The position numbers were made by a program, and so were the translations under genes. The notes beneath the pieces were generated by a model. The model saw only the letters and a program-made list of their open reading frames with translations. It did no database searches and was not told the origin of the DNA. Positions 17,129 to 27,772 of a DNA stretch of 64,000 nt are shown here, in pieces; the stretch's first letter is position 1, and the number at the start of each line of letters is the position of its first letter. Source of the DNA: Serratia plymuthica (GTDB lineage: Bacteria > Pseudomonadota > Gammaproteobacteria > Enterobacterales > Enterobacteriaceae); assembly GCF_018336935.1 (NCBI RefSeq), contig NZ_CP068771.1, positions 1,240,001 to 1,304,000 on the forward strand, in the 5' to 3' direction.

Positions 17129-17965
17129 TCACGCCTGCAACAACGCCTCAAACGCCGCGCTGGCCGGGCATTGCGCCAGCGCGCTGTACATCACCAGCCG
17201 CAAATGATTTTCCTCATCGACGATAAACGACGCGTGCTCAAAGGTCACCTGTCCGGCCCCCGGCACGTTGAAGGTGCGTTGCCCCTGGCAACGGCCGTGA
17301 ATGTCATGCTGTTGCCATAGCTGCCGGAACTGCGGCGATACCTGCTCCAGCGCCTGTATCCGTTGCTGCATGGTGGCGTCATCTGGTGCGCGGGCATAGT
17401 CGCGGCGAAAGCTGGCGAGGATTTGCGGCGCCTGTGCCTGCCACTCCACCAGCCGTTGGTTGAGTTGCGGATCGGCGAACAGCATCCACAGCATGTTGCG
17501 CTGTTCCGCCGGGCGCTCGGCGATGGCGAACAGCCTTTCCGCTGCCGGATTCCAGGCGATGATGTCCCAACTCAGGTTCATCACGTAAGCCGGGCGCAAC
17601 TGCAGGTCGTCCAGCAGGCGGCGTACCAGCGGTGAAACCTGGCACCACTGATGGCCGACCGGCACCGGCGGGCGCTGATGCGCCAGCAAAAACAGATGGT
17701 AACGCCCGGTCGCATCCAGTTTTAACACCCGCGCCAGATTCTCCAGAAAATCCGCCGAGACGTTGATTTCCCGCCCTTGTTCCAGCCAGGTGTACCAAGT
17801 GAGACCCACGCCCGCCAGCGCCGCAACCTCTTCGCGCCGCAGCCCCGGCGTGCGGCGTCGGTTACCGCTCGGCAAGCCGACAGCCTGCGGCGACAGTTTC
17901 TCGCGCTTCTGACGCAGAAAGTCCGCCAGATCCTGACGGGTTCGGTTGAGGGTGCGTGGCGGCAT
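17129..17965 (-). CDS. HTH regulator with MmyB-like ligand-binding domain
   Basis: A 278-residue regulator. It has an N-terminal XRE-type helix-turn-helix (about residues 8-85; TPGLRREEVAALAGVGLTWY) and a C-terminal MmyB-like PAS-related domain (about 105-275; VMNLSWDIIAWNPAAERLF), which in this family binds fatty acid-like or other hydrophobic ligands. It is divergent from an MFS pump, with 98 bases between starts, and probably represses it (inference from arrangement). Confidence 0.9.
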   Translation of the reverse strand: MPPRTLNRTRQDLADFLRQKREKLSPQAVGLPSGNRRRTPGLRREEVAALAGVGLTWYTWLEQGREINVSADFLENLARVLKLDATGRYHLFLLAHQRPPVPVGHQWCQVSPLVRRLLDDLQLRPAYVMNLSWDIIAWNPAAERLFAIAERPAEQRNMLWMLFADPQLNQRLVEWQAQAPQILASFRRDYARAPDDATMQQRIQALEQVSPQFRQLWQQHDIHGRCQGQRTFNVPGAGQVTFEHASFIVDEENHLRLVMYSALAQCPASAAFEALLQA

Positions 17966-18063
17966 ACGGCAGTCCTGTTGTTCTCAGTAATAGTATAAAT
18001 GGCTATATAGTAACAGTTTAAGACATGTTCCATACTGCCGCCATCGTAATCTCGGGAGGTGTT

Positions 18064-19485
18064 ATGGAGCAGACATTATCTTGCGGCGATCGGGGCTTGC
18101 CTGGGTTGCCGGTGTTGCTGTTGGGCGGATTCGTGACGGTGTTTGACCTGTTTGTCGTGAACGTGGCGGTGCCGGTTGTCCAGCAGCAGTTCGCAGCCGA
18201 TTTTGCCGGCGTGGGGCTGATTATCGCCGGTTATGAGCTGGCTTTCGGTGTGTTGTTGATAGCCGGCGGGCGTTTGGGCGATCGCTTTGGCCGTCGCCGG
18301 CTGTTCAGCCTTGGCATGTTGGGTTTCTCCCTGACTTCGGCGCTGTGCGGCATGGCGACGTCGCTCGGCGTGCTGATCGCGGCGCGTTTTCTGCAAGGGG
18401 CGGCGGCGGCGCTGTTGTTCCCGCAGATCTATGCGCTGTTGCGCGTATTGTACGGCCCGCAACAGCGGCGGCGCGCCTTTGCCTGGCTGGGCATGACGCT
18501 GGGGCTGGCGGCGATTTTCGGCCAGATCCTCGGCGGGTTCATTATTGAGGCCGATATTCTCGGCAGCGGCTGGCGCATGATTTTCCTGATCAACCTGCCG
18601 ATTGGCGCGCTGGCCTTGCTGGCGGCGCGGCGTATCCCCGAATCGCGCCTCGAGCAGGCGCAGCGGCTGGATGGCGTTGGTCTGTTGCTGGCCGCTGCGG
18701 GGTTGTTGCTGCTGTTGGTGCCGTTGCTGGAAGGGCCGTCGCGCGGCTGGCCCTGGTGGGTGTGGCCGGCGCTGGCATTGGCGGCGCTGGTACTCTGGGT
18801 GTTTGTGCGTTGGGAGCGGCGGTTGGCGCTGCACAGCGGAGACGCGGTGCTCGATCCTGCGCTGTTCCGGCAGGGAAGCTTTGGCCCCGGGGTCGCGGTG
18901 GTGCTGGCGATTTACTCTACCGCCTCCTCGTTCTTCCTGTGTTTTGCGCTGCTGTTGCAGGCGGGGATTGGCCTGACGCCGTTTCAGGCGGGCAGCCTGT
19001 TCGCGCCCGCCAGCCTGGCCTTTATGCTGGCTTCGTTTCTTGCGCCAACGCTGGCGCAGCGCTGGGGTAACGGCGTCTTGGCCGGCGGCGTAGCGGTCTA
19101 CGCTGCCGGGATGACGTTGCTGGTGGCGCAGGTGCTGTGGGGAACGGCGCTGGCGAATCCGCTCCGACTGTTGCCGGGGTTGGTGATCCTGGGCTTTGGT
19201 CAGGCATTGAGTATGACGCCGTTGCTTAACCTGGTGCTCGGGCTGGCAAAGGAGCATCAGGCCGGCATGGCCGCCGGGGTGATTTCCACCGTACAGCAGG
19301 TGGGCGGCGCGCTGGGCATTGCCGCCAGCGGCGCGTTTTTTGTCCCGCTGTTGGCCGCGGGCGGCGGAGCGGATCGCTATGGGCAGGCATTTGCCGGCGC
19401 CATGATCTACAACCTGTCGGCGATGGCGGTGGCCTTTGTGTTGCTGAGGTGGATCATCCAACAACAGCGTAAACTGGCTCTTTAG
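18064..19485 (+). CDS. MFS transporter, DHA2-type (14 TM)
   Basis: A 473-residue major facilitator with about 14 membrane segments, the DHA2 drug exporter layout. Motif A is GGRLGDRFGRRRLF (about residue 70) and motif C-like NLPIGALALL follows helix 5. The start at 18064 has GGGAGG directly upstream; the longer frame from 18025 does not. The divergent XRE/MmyB gene is its probable regulator. The substrate is unknown. Confidence 0.92.
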   Translation: MEQTLSCGDRGLPGLPVLLLGGFVTVFDLFVVNVAVPVVQQQFAADFAGVGLIIAGYELAFGVLLIAGGRLGDRFGRRRLFSLGMLGFSLTSALCGMATSLGVLIAARFLQGAAAALLFPQIYALLRVLYGPQQRRRAFAWLGMTLGLAAIFGQILGGFIIEADILGSGWRMIFLINLPIGALALLAARRIPESRLEQAQRLDGVGLLLAAAGLLLLLVPLLEGPSRGWPWWVWPALALAALVLWVFVRWERRLALHSGDAVLDPALFRQGSFGPGVAVVLAIYSTASSFFLCFALLLQAGIGLTPFQAGSLFAPASLAFMLASFLAPTLAQRWGNGVLAGGVAVYAAGMTLLVAQVLWGTALANPLRLLPGLVILGFGQALSMTPLLNLVLGLAKEHQAGMAAGVISTVQQVGGALGIAASGAFFVPLLAAGGGADRYGQAFAGAMIYNLSAMAVAFVLLRWIIQQQRKLAL

Positions 19486-19545
19486 CAAACCGCCGGCGGG
19501 TGTTATTGCTGATGGCTTCTACCCGATGTCAAAGGAGCCAAACGT

Positions 19546-20178
19546 ATGTATCAACCCGTTTCATTCCGTGAAGATGAGCTGGAAACGCAAATTGCGCTGG
19601 TGCGCGCCAACCCGCTGGGCATGTTGATCAGCCAGGGTGAGCAAGGGCTGGTGGCGGATCCGCTGCCGTTTTTGATTGATGCCGACGCGCAGGGAAACAT
19701 CTTTTTGCGGGCGCACCTGTCGCGCGCCAATCGTCACTGGCAAGGGTTACAGAAGGTGCAGGAGTGTCTGGTGGTATTTCAGGGGACAGACGGTTATATC
19801 TCGCCGGGCTGGTACGAAACCAAACGCCAGACCGGCAAGGCGGTGCCGACCTGGAATTACAGCCTGGTGCAGCTATACGGCGTACCGACGGTAACCGAAG
19901 ATGCCGGCTGGTTGCGCCGGCAACTGGAAGGGTTAACGGCATTGCAGGAAGGCCGGCAGCCTGAACCCTGGCGGCTTGACGATGCCCCGGCGAACTATAT
20001 CGCCGCGCAGATCAAGGGCATTGTCGGTATCGAAATCGCGGTGACCCGGCGGGAGGGCAAATGGAAGATGAGCCAGAACCGCAGCCCTGATGATGTCGAC
20101 GGCGTGATCGCCGGGCTGCGCGCCGGTAACGCCGACCAGCAGCGGTTGGCGGATGAGGTTGAGCGGCTGCGTGGATAG
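19546..20178 (+). CDS. PaiB-family FMN-binding protein
   Basis: A 210-residue protein of the PaiB (FMN-binding negative transcriptional regulator) family: MYQPVSFRED at the start, HLSRANRHWQ and the family core PTWNYSLVQLYG at about residues 104-116. In Bacillus, PaiB was named for effects on protease and sporulation genes; the fold is a split-barrel FMN or haem binder. RBS AAAGGAG stands 7 bases before the ATG. Its function here is unknown. Confidence 0.9.
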   Translation: MYQPVSFREDELETQIALVRANPLGMLISQGEQGLVADPLPFLIDADAQGNIFLRAHLSRANRHWQGLQKVQECLVVFQGTDGYISPGWYETKRQTGKAVPTWNYSLVQLYGVPTVTEDAGWLRRQLEGLTALQEGRQPEPWRLDDAPANYIAAQIKGIVGIEIAVTRREGKWKMSQNRSPDDVDGVIAGLRAGNADQQRLADEVERLRG

Positions 20179-20218
20179 GGTATGCTAATCCCAGACTGAA
20201 TCAGGGGGCGTACAGGCG

Positions 20219-21178
20219 ATGGATTACACCAAAATTATCAAAGAAATAGGTCGTGGCAAGAACCACGCGCGCGATCTGGACCGGGAAACCGCTTTTCAGC
20301 TTTATCAAAAGATGCTGGCCGATGAGGTGGGTGAGCTGGAGTTGGGCGGCATTTTGATCGCCATGCGCATTAAAGGGGAAGCCGAAGAGGAAATGCTGGG
20401 CTTTTACCAGGCGATGCAACAGCAGGTGATGCGCCTGCAGGCGCCGCAGGGGCGACCGATGCCGGTGGTGCTGCCCAGTTATAATGGCGCGCGTAAACAG
20501 GCTAACCTGACGCCACTGTTGGCGTTGTTGCTGACGCGCGTCGGGCTGCCGGTGGTGGTGCACGGCGTGCTGGATGACAGCACCCGCGTCACCAGCGCGG
20601 AAACCTTCCGTGCGCTGGGCCTGCCTTGGTCGCAAGACGCCGCTCATGCCCAGCAACGTCTGGACAACGGCGAAACGGTGTTTATCCCGGTCAGCGCCTT
20701 GTCCGCCCCGCTGGACAGGCAGCTTGGCCTGCGCTGGCGCATGGGGGTGCGTAACAGCGCCCATACGCTGGCCAAACTGGCGACGCCCTTTGCCGAGCAG
20801 GATGTGCTGCGCCTCGCCAGCGTGTCGCATCCGGAATATGTCGGCCGCGTGGCATCGTTCTTTCGCCAGATTGGCGCCCGTGGGCTGCTGATGCACGGCA
20901 CCGAAGGGGAAGCCTACGCCAACCCGCAGCGCTGCCCGCAGATCCATTACATCGTCAACGGTGAGCAGCGGGTGCTGCTGGAGCGGCCGGCGCAGGACGA
21001 GACGCCGGAGTTGCCGGCGGCGAAGGATGCCGAAACCACCGCGCGCTGGACCGAAAGTTGCCTGGCGGGAGAAGTAGCCATTCCGCTGGCGATCCAACGC
21101 CAGATTGCCTGCTGTCTGCTGGCCGCCGGTGAAGTCGACAGCCTGGAGCAAGGATTGGCGCGTTTACGCAGCGCGTAA
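20219..21178 (+). CDS. ybiB: YbiB, TrpD2-like nucleic-acid-binding protein
   Basis: A 319-residue homologue of E. coli YbiB, which has the anthranilate phosphoribosyltransferase fold but binds DNA/RNA. The N-terminal helical domain (about residues 1-75) and the phosphoribosyltransferase-like core (LPSYNGARKQANLTPLLALL; GVRNSAHTLAKL) are visible. In E. coli it follows dinG directly; here about 5.4 kb and six or more genes separate them. Confidence 0.93.
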   Translation: MDYTKIIKEIGRGKNHARDLDRETAFQLYQKMLADEVGELELGGILIAMRIKGEAEEEMLGFYQAMQQQVMRLQAPQGRPMPVVLPSYNGARKQANLTPLLALLLTRVGLPVVVHGVLDDSTRVTSAETFRALGLPWSQDAAHAQQRLDNGETVFIPVSALSAPLDRQLGLRWRMGVRNSAHTLAKLATPFAEQDVLRLASVSHPEYVGRVASFFRQIGARGLLMHGTEGEAYANPQRCPQIHYIVNGEQRVLLERPAQDETPELPAAKDAETTARWTESCLAGEVAIPLAIQRQIACCLLAAGEVDSLEQGLARLRSA

Positions 21179-21227
21179 ATCCCTTGGCTATACTGGAACA
21201 TCACGCATATTGGCCGAAAGGATGGTT

Positions 21228-23084
21228 ATGCAACAGGCTCTCGATTACTTCAATCAATTGAATCAGGACTACCTCGACGTTCACCGCACCAAAGAAGATC
21301 TGTTCTGGCAGAATTATATGGGCACGGGCGGTGAGGAGATTTCGGCTCGCTTCTCGGCGGCGGAAAGCGCCTACAAGCGTTTTATCGGCGAACCGCGTCG
21401 GTTGGCTGAAATTCGCCGGCTGCTGGCCGGGCTGGAGATCCTGCCGCAGGATGCGCAGCGAGACGCGCTGCAACATGGGCTGAACGGTTGGCTGCGTTTC
21501 TTCGACTGCAACGCGATTGAAGATGCGCAGGCGCAGACGTTGCTGGATCAGATCATCAGCGCCGAGGCGGACCTTTATACCCGGCGCAAGGCCAATCCGG
21601 TCAGCCACCTGAATGCCGCCGGGCAGCGGGTGAATGCTTCGCTCGGCGAGCTGTTGACCAATCAGGCTACCAATGAAAACGAAGACTACCGCCGCAGCTC
21701 GCAAGACGCGCTGCGCGAGCTGGAACAGTGGCTGCTGCACAACGGCCTGCCGGAACTGATAAGCCTGCGCAACCGCTTTGCGCGCCAGATGGGTTTTCGC
21801 AACTATTTCGACTACAAGGTGAACAAAACCGAGCGCATGACGCCGGAACAGCTGTTCGCCATCCTCGATCGTTTCGAGCTGCAGACCCGGGAGGCCAATT
21901 CACGCAGCTTGCAACAGCTGGCGGCGGAGAAGGGCGCGCAGGCGCTGGAACCCTGGAACCTGCGTTTTGCGAGCGCCGGTGACGTGACTCGCCAGTTGGA
22001 TCCCTATTTCCCGTTTGCTCAGTCGCTGGAACGTTGGATCAACAGTTTCAAACGGCTGCACATCGGTTTTCGCGGCGCGCAGATGGATCTCGATCTGCTG
22101 GTGCGTGCAGGCAAGTATGAAAACGGCTTTATGCACGGGCCGGTGCCGCCGTTTATCCAGCAGGGCAAATGGCTGCCTGCGCGAATTAACTTTACCAGCC
22201 TGGCGCAGCCGGATCAGGTAGGCAGCGGCGCTCATGGCCTGAACACCCTGTTCCACGAGGGCGGGCACGCCGCGCACTTTGCCAATATTTGCCAGAACGC
22301 GCCCTGTTTCTCGCAGGAGTTTCCGCCGACGTCAATGGCCTATGCCGAAACCCAGTCGATGTTCTGCGACAGCCTGCTGGACGATGCCGATTGGCTGAAA
22401 CGCTATGCGAAGAACGCCGCCGGCGAGCCGGTGCCGGATGCGCTGATTGAGGCCAGTATCGCCGCACGCCAACCGATGCGCGCGTTCAACGAACGTCATA
22501 TCTTGCTGGTGCCTTACTTTGAATGGGCGCTGTACCAGTGGGAGGATGAGCAACGCACGCCGGAGGCGATTACCGCGCTGGCGCGCGAGGTAGAAAGCAA
22601 AATACTGGGGATTAGCGGCAGCCCGCGGCCGACGCTGGCGATCCCGCATCTGTTGTCGCTGGAGTCGGCCTGCTCTTATCAGGGCTATCTGCTGGCGTTG
22701 ATGGCGGTTGAGCAGACGCGCCAATTCTTCCTGCGGCGCGACGGTTATCTGACCGACAATCCGGCGATTGGCCCGGATCTGGCGCGCCACTATTGGCTAC
22801 CGGGCAACGGCGTCAGCCACGACGATACGCTGCGCAGCCTGACCGGCGAAGGTTTTAACCCGGACTACCTGGCGCAGGCCTGTAACCAGACGATAGCGCA
22901 GGCATGGCAGGAGGCGCGGCAGACCATTGCCGATGCTGCCGCCCGGCCACAGCCGGCGGCAGATTTCGACCTGGCGGCGCATATCCGGGTGGTGGATGGC
23001 GATAAGGTGCTGGCGGATAATGCCGGGGGGGACGAGCGGATGTGCCGTGATTTCGCTGCGGCGATTAACGCCCGTCTGGCCTGA
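21228..23084 (+). CDS. M3-family zinc metallopeptidase (oligoendopeptidase-like)
   Basis: A 618-residue thimet-like oligopeptidase. The zinc-binding HEXXH motif is HEGGH (His343-His347), with the third ligand expected in the following SMAYAETQSMF helix. The start at 21228 puts AAGGA 5 bases upstream. It likely trims cytoplasmic peptides. A bidirectional terminator follows 16 bases after the stop. Confidence 0.93.
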   Translation: MQQALDYFNQLNQDYLDVHRTKEDLFWQNYMGTGGEEISARFSAAESAYKRFIGEPRRLAEIRRLLAGLEILPQDAQRDALQHGLNGWLRFFDCNAIEDAQAQTLLDQIISAEADLYTRRKANPVSHLNAAGQRVNASLGELLTNQATNENEDYRRSSQDALRELEQWLLHNGLPELISLRNRFARQMGFRNYFDYKVNKTERMTPEQLFAILDRFELQTREANSRSLQQLAAEKGAQALEPWNLRFASAGDVTRQLDPYFPFAQSLERWINSFKRLHIGFRGAQMDLDLLVRAGKYENGFMHGPVPPFIQQGKWLPARINFTSLAQPDQVGSGAHGLNTLFHEGGHAAHFANICQNAPCFSQEFPPTSMAYAETQSMFCDSLLDDADWLKRYAKNAAGEPVPDALIEASIAARQPMRAFNERHILLVPYFEWALYQWEDEQRTPEAITALAREVESKILGISGSPRPTLAIPHLLSLESACSYQGYLLALMAVEQTRQFFLRRDGYLTDNPAIGPDLARHYWLPGNGVSHDDTLRSLTGEGFNPDYLAQACNQTIAQAWQEARQTIADAAARPQPAADFDLAAHIRVVDGDKVLADNAGGDERMCRDFAAAINARLA

Positions 23085-23094
23085 CAAGCCATTG

Positions 23095-23134
23095 AAAAAA
23101 GCCCGCCGATAGCGCGTATCGGCGGGCTTTTTTT
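23095..23134. terminator. bidirectional intrinsic terminator
   Basis: A-rich tract, stem GCCCGCCGATA / TATCGGCGGGC with a short loop (23101-23127), then seven T's. It can stop both the M3 peptidase transcript (plus) and ybiJ (minus). Confidence 0.9.
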
Positions 23135-23149
23135 ATCTGAAACAAATGA

Positions 23150-23410
23150 TTAGTTGTAAATGACCGCAGTGGCATGCATCAGGTTATTGCCGCTGGCAGA
23201 GGTAATGGTAAAGGCTTTGGCGCCGGCCGCATCGGCTTTGGCTGCCAACTGAGCTTTCAGGCTGCTCAGGTCGGTAGCGCCGCTGGCGGTGATCACGCCG
23301 GCTTTTTCGAACTGGGCGGCATCTTGTACGCTGACGTGTTCAGCGGCAAAAGAAGTGAAAGATACGGTAGCTAGAGCGATAGCAGCAGCAAAAGTTTTGA
23401 TGTTTTTCAT
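23150..23410 (-). CDS. ybiJ: YbiJ, YhcN/BhsA-type (DUF1471) periplasmic protein
   Basis: An 86-residue secreted protein. A signal peptide (MKNIKTFAAAIALATVSFTSFA, cleaved before AEHVSV) precedes a DUF1471 domain ending in TAVIYN. Length, TITSASGNN and the VIY(K/N) end agree with E. coli YbiJ as I recall it. Relatives (BhsA, McbA) respond to stress and affect biofilm. The start at 23410 is preferred over one 9 bases upstream because AGGA then lies at a proper distance. Confidence 0.9.
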   Translation of the reverse strand: MKNIKTFAAAIALATVSFTSFAAEHVSVQDAAQFEKAGVITASGATDLSSLKAQLAAKADAAGAKAFTITSASGNNLMHATAVIYN

Positions 23411-23574
23411 GAGGGTCATTCCTGTCAATTTTGTAAGGGGGAAAGGGGTTTTCCTTTCGATGGAGTGATTATTACGCAGTGACAGGCAGGATGAAATCGG
23501 AGGGTGTTGATGATCTTTTTCAGAATTTTTGATCATTAATTCCCCCGCTCTCCCGAGGGATTGCGAGGGCTTGT

Positions 23575-24213
23575 TCAGCGCTTCAGGGCATCCGGGCGCA
23601 GCAGATCGAAACGGTGCTGTTCCGAAATGCCATAGTAGGCACTCGGCCCGCCGGCGCGCAGGATAGGTTCGGCTGCGGCGGTTTGATAAACGCCATGCTC
23701 GTCCAGCAACGCGGGGTCGATATGCACCGCGACCACTTCACCCAGCACCAGCCAGGTGTCCACCTTCTCGCCGGTGGCGCTTTGCAACTGAATGCACTGC
23801 GTCAGGCGGCATTCGAAGTTAACCGGGCTTTCCGCAACGCGCTCGGCCTTCACTCGCCGGCCGGGCAGCGGCGTCACGCCGGCAAAGGCAAATTCATCTT
23901 CGCCGCGCGCCAGGCTGGCGGAACTGTTGTTCATGGCCTCGGCGAGCGGGCGTGTCGCCAGGTTCCAGACAAACTCTCCGGTTTCCACGATATTCGCCAC
24001 GCTGTCTTTCCAGCCGGTGCTGGCGAAGCCGATGATGGGCGGGCGGTAGTTGAAACAGTTAAAGAAGCTGTAAGGCGCCAAATTGCGCTGGCCGTTGGCG
24101 CCGACCGAGGAGATCCAACCGATAGGGCGGGGGCCGACGATGGCGTTCAGCGGATCGTGCGGCAGACCGTGGCCTGCGGCGGGTTCATAGTAATAACGAG
24201 ACTCACTGCTCAT
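23575..24213 (-). CDS. flavin reductase-like FMN-binding protein
   Basis: A 212-residue split-barrel flavoprotein (DIM6/NTAB family). NAIVGPRPIGWISSVGANGQ near the N-terminus, then NLAPYSFFNCFNYRPP, and the late FECRLTQCIQL are typical. Members reduce or bind FMN, often alongside monooxygenases; no monooxygenase is adjacent here. It is divergent from rlmF. Confidence 0.92.
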   Translation of the reverse strand: MSSESRYYYEPAAGHGLPHDPLNAIVGPRPIGWISSVGANGQRNLAPYSFFNCFNYRPPIIGFASTGWKDSVANIVETGEFVWNLATRPLAEAMNNSSASLARGEDEFAFAGVTPLPGRRVKAERVAESPVNFECRLTQCIQLQSATGEKVDTWLVLGEVVAVHIDPALLDEHGVYQTAAAEPILRAGGPSAYYGISEQHRFDLLRPDALKR

Positions 24214-24333
24214 AAACGACCTGGTGTGGATAAACCGAGCTTTTATTTTGACGGGTTTCTCGTCGGCTGCAAGTTTGACGTCGCTTTATGGTATCTTACG
24301 CGCCAGAAATGCCTTTAAAGAGAGCCCGTCACG

Positions 24334-25299
24334 GTGGAAAAAAAGAAAACCTTCCCGCAGCAGAAAAGCGGTCTGCACCCGCGTAACCGTCATCGCTCAC
24401 GCTATGATTTTCCGGCGCTGATCGCCAGTTGCCCGGCTCTGGAGCCGTTCGTCAAGCCGAACGCCTGGGGCGATATCTCGGTAGACTTTGCCGATCCTGC
24501 GGCGGTTAAAATGCTCAACCGTGCGTTGCTGCAACATTTTTATGGTATCGAACACTGGGATATTCCCGCCGACTACCTTTGCCCGCCGATCCCTGGGCGA
24601 GCCGATTACCTGCACCATCTTGCGGACCTGCTGGCCACCAGCAACGGTGGCGAGATCCCGCGCGGTAAAGGCGTGGCTATTCTCGACGTGGGCATCGGCG
24701 CCAACTGCATTTATCCGATCGTCGGCCTGCGCGAGTACGGTTGGCGCTTCACCGGTTCGGAGATCGACCCGGTATCGCTCAATTCGGCCAAGATGATCGT
24801 AGAGATGAACCCGACACTGAGAAACAGCGTGCGCCTGCGTTTGCAAAAACAGCCGGAGTTTATCCTTAACGGCATTATCGGCGCGGCGGAGAAGTTTGAC
24901 GCCACGCTGTGTAACCCGCCGTTCCACGGTTCAGAACAGGAAGCGCGCGCCAGCACCCGCCTTAAACTGCACAAACTGGGCAAAGGCGAAGTGGCCGATA
25001 AGCCGATACAGAACTTCGGCGGCAAGAATAACGAACTCTGGTGTGAAGGCGGCGAAGAAGCCTTCGTACGCAAGATGGTTGAGGAGAGCGTCGGCAAGGC
25101 ACGGAACTGCCTGTGGTTTACCTCGCTTATCTCCAAAAATGCCACTCTGCCAAGCATTTACCATGCGCTGAAGCTGGCGGGCGCGGTGGAAGTGCGCACC
25201 ATCGAGATGGCGCAGGGGCAAAAAATCAGTCGTTTCGTTGCCTGGACCTTCCATGACGCCGAGCAGCAGGCTGCCTGGGCGGCGGAACGCTGGCGTTGA
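24334..25299 (+). CDS. rlmF: 23S rRNA (adenine(1618)-N6)-methyltransferase RlmF
   Basis: A 321-residue SAM-dependent methyltransferase opening with GTG. A basic N-terminus (KKKTFPQQKSGLHPRNRHR) precedes the Rossmann fold with SAM loop ILDVGIGANCIYPI and the N6-adenine catalytic motif NPPF (CNPPFHGS). In E. coli (YbiN) it modifies A1618 of 23S rRNA. Gene order next to glnQPH matches E. coli. Confidence 0.96.
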   Translation: MEKKKTFPQQKSGLHPRNRHRSRYDFPALIASCPALEPFVKPNAWGDISVDFADPAAVKMLNRALLQHFYGIEHWDIPADYLCPPIPGRADYLHHLADLLATSNGGEIPRGKGVAILDVGIGANCIYPIVGLREYGWRFTGSEIDPVSLNSAKMIVEMNPTLRNSVRLRLQKQPEFILNGIIGAAEKFDATLCNPPFHGSEQEARASTRLKLHKLGKGEVADKPIQNFGGKNNELWCEGGEEAFVRKMVEESVGKARNCLWFTSLISKNATLPSIYHALKLAGAVEVRTIEMAQGQKISRFVAWTFHDAEQQAAWAAERWR

Positions 25300-25446
25300 T
25301 TCCTCAGGCGCTGGTCAGCTAACCAGCGCCAATAAAACTTCGCATTTTCCTTTCAACTCTACTGCCGCCGCTTGTGTGTCCCGCAGGGGATCAATTACGC
25401 CAAGCGGCGATGTATTGATCGCTTGCTAAGAAAAAATCGTTGGAAA

Positions 25447-25471
25447 CGGCGGGCGCAGAATGCGCCCGCCG
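25447..25471 (-). terminator. terminator hairpin after glnQ
   Basis: A perfect 11-bp stem (CGGCGGGCGCA / TGCGCCCGCCG) with a 3-base loop lies 15 bases past the glnQ stop on the minus strand. The following T-tract is short (TTTCC). Confidence 0.7.
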
Positions 25472-25485
25472 CTGAGCAGGATAAA

Positions 25486-26208
25486 TCAGGAAACGTGCTG
25501 CAGGAATTCTTGCAGGCGCGGGCTTGGCGGCGAGTTGATCAGATCGTGCGGGTTGCCGTCTTCGGCTATACGGCCCTTGTCGATGAAGATCAGACGCGAC
25601 GCCACTTTTTCGGCAAAGCCGACTTCGTGTGTCACGATCACCATGGTCATGCCTTCTTCGGCCAAATCTTGCATAACCTTCAGCACTTCGTGACGAAGTT
25701 CCGGGTCAAGCGCCGAAGTGGGTTCATCGAACAGCATCATTTTCGGTTTTACCGCCAGCGCACGGGCGATAGCCACGCGCTGCTGTTGGCCGCCGGACAG
25801 TTCGGAAGGGTAGTGATGCGCGCGTTCCGCCAGGCCCACTTTGGCCAACAGTTCCCGCGCCAGTTTTTCCGCTTCCGACTTTTTCAGACCGCGTACGCGG
25901 ATCGGGCCAAAGGCGACGTTTTCCAGCGCCGTCAAGTGCGGGAACAGGTAAAACTGTTGGAATACCATGCCGGCTTCCTGACGGATCAGGCGATCGTCAA
26001 CCTTGGGATCGTTGGCTTTCAGACCATCGACGAACAGATCGCCGCTGGTGATCTCTTCGAGTTTGTTGATGCAGCGCAGCAGCGTGGATTTGCCGGAGCC
26101 GGAAGGCCCGATAATCACTACGACTTCACCCTGGTTGATTTTCAGGTCGATATTGTGCAGCACCTGGGTTTGGCCAAAATGCTTGGAGACGTTTTTAAAT
26201 TCAATCAC
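25486..26208 (-). CDS. glnQ: glutamine ABC transporter ATP-binding protein GlnQ
   Basis: A 240-residue ABC ATPase. Walker A is GPSGSGKST (about residue 33), the Q-loop [11 protein letters not shown], the signature [10 protein letters not shown] and Walker [13 protein letters not shown]. It powers high-affinity glutamine import. Its start overlaps the glnP stop by 4 bases, so translation is coupled. It is the last gene of the glnHPQ operon. Confidence 0.97.
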   Translation of the reverse strand: MIEFKNVSKHFGQTQVLHNIDLKINQGEVVVIIGPSGSGKSTLLRCINKLEEITSGDLFVDGLKANDPKVDDRLIRQEAGMVFQQFYLFPHLTALENVAFGPIRVRGLKKSEAEKLARELLAKVGLAERAHHYPSELSGGQQQRVAIARALAVKPKMMLFDEPTSALDPELRHEVLKVMQDLAEEGMTMVIVTHEVGFAEKVASRLIFIDKGRIAEDGNPHDLINSPPSPRLQEFLQHVS

Positions 26209-26864
26209 AGGATTTTCATCCTTCTTTCCAGACGACGCAGAACGAAGCTCAGCACCAGGGTGATAATCAGATAGATAACCGCCACGGCGCTCCAGATTTC
26301 CAGCGCACGGAAGTTACCGGCAATAATTTCCTGGCCCTGACGGGTCAGTTCCGCTACGCCGATCACGATGAACAGCGACGTGTCTTTGATGCTGATGATC
26401 CACTGGTTACCCAGCGGCGGCAGCATGCGGCGCAGCGCCAGCGGCATAATGACGTAACGGATGGTTTCACGGCGCGACAGACCCAATGCCAGGCCCGCTT
26501 CACGGAATCCGTTGTGGATCGACAACACCGCGCCGCGGGTAATTTCCGCAATGTAGGCGCCGGAGTTGATCATGATGGTGACCACCGCCGCGCTGAACGG
26601 ATCTATACGCAAATCGCTGAACGCCATTGGCAGGGCGAAGTAAATAAACATCACCTGCACCACGATTGGCGTACCGCGGATCACTTCGATGAACGCCAGG
26701 GCGATATGGTTGGCAATCCAACCGCCGTAGGTACGGGCAAAGCCGGCGACAAGGCCGATAATCAGGCCGCCAGTCAGACCGAGGATCGAAATCCACAGGG
26801 TCATTTTGGCGCCTTCTAACAGAATGGGGATGGCGGGCCAGATGGCGCTCCAGTCGAACTGCAT
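26205..26864 (-). CDS. glnP: glutamine ABC transporter permease GlnP
   Basis: A 219-residue permease with five membrane segments and the EAA loop ([20 protein letters not shown], about residues 140-160) that contacts GlnQ. The start at 26864 follows GGGAGAAAACACC and gives the same length as the E. coli protein; the longer frame adds eight unlikely residues. It lies between glnH and glnQ. Confidence 0.97.
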   Translation of the reverse strand: MQFDWSAIWPAIPILLEGAKMTLWISILGLTGGLIIGLVAGFARTYGGWIANHIALAFIEVIRGTPIVVQVMFIYFALPMAFSDLRIDPFSAAVVTIMINSGAYIAEITRGAVLSIHNGFREAGLALGLSRRETIRYVIMPLALRRMLPPLGNQWIISIKDTSLFIVIGVAELTRQGQEIIAGNFRALEIWSAVAVIYLIITLVLSFVLRRLERRMKIL

Positions 26865-26910
26865 GGTGTTTTCTCCCGATGATCCCAACGCTGGGAATCA
26901 GATACAACAA

Positions 26911-26941
26911 AGCGCAGGGGCTAAGGCACAACCCCTGTGCT
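26911..26941 (-). terminator. stem-loop between glnH and glnP
   Basis: AGCRCAGGGG pairs with CCCCTGTGCT around an 11-base loop, 28 bases past the glnH stop. There is no T-tract, so it is more likely an mRNA-stabilising or partial attenuating hairpin that keeps the binding protein in excess over the permease. Confidence 0.55.
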
Positions 26942-26969
26942 CAAGTTAAACAATGGCTGGCTTCAGCCG

Positions 26970-27752
<783 letters not shown>

Positions 27753-27772
27753 TTATATTGCAGTTGGTGCCA

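Noticed and set aside
18076..19488. A 470-codon minus-strand frame opposite the DHA2 MFS gene.
   Set aside because: The Gln/Arg/His-rich product is the typical antisense of a membrane protein gene. The MFS gene has a clear RBS and topology.
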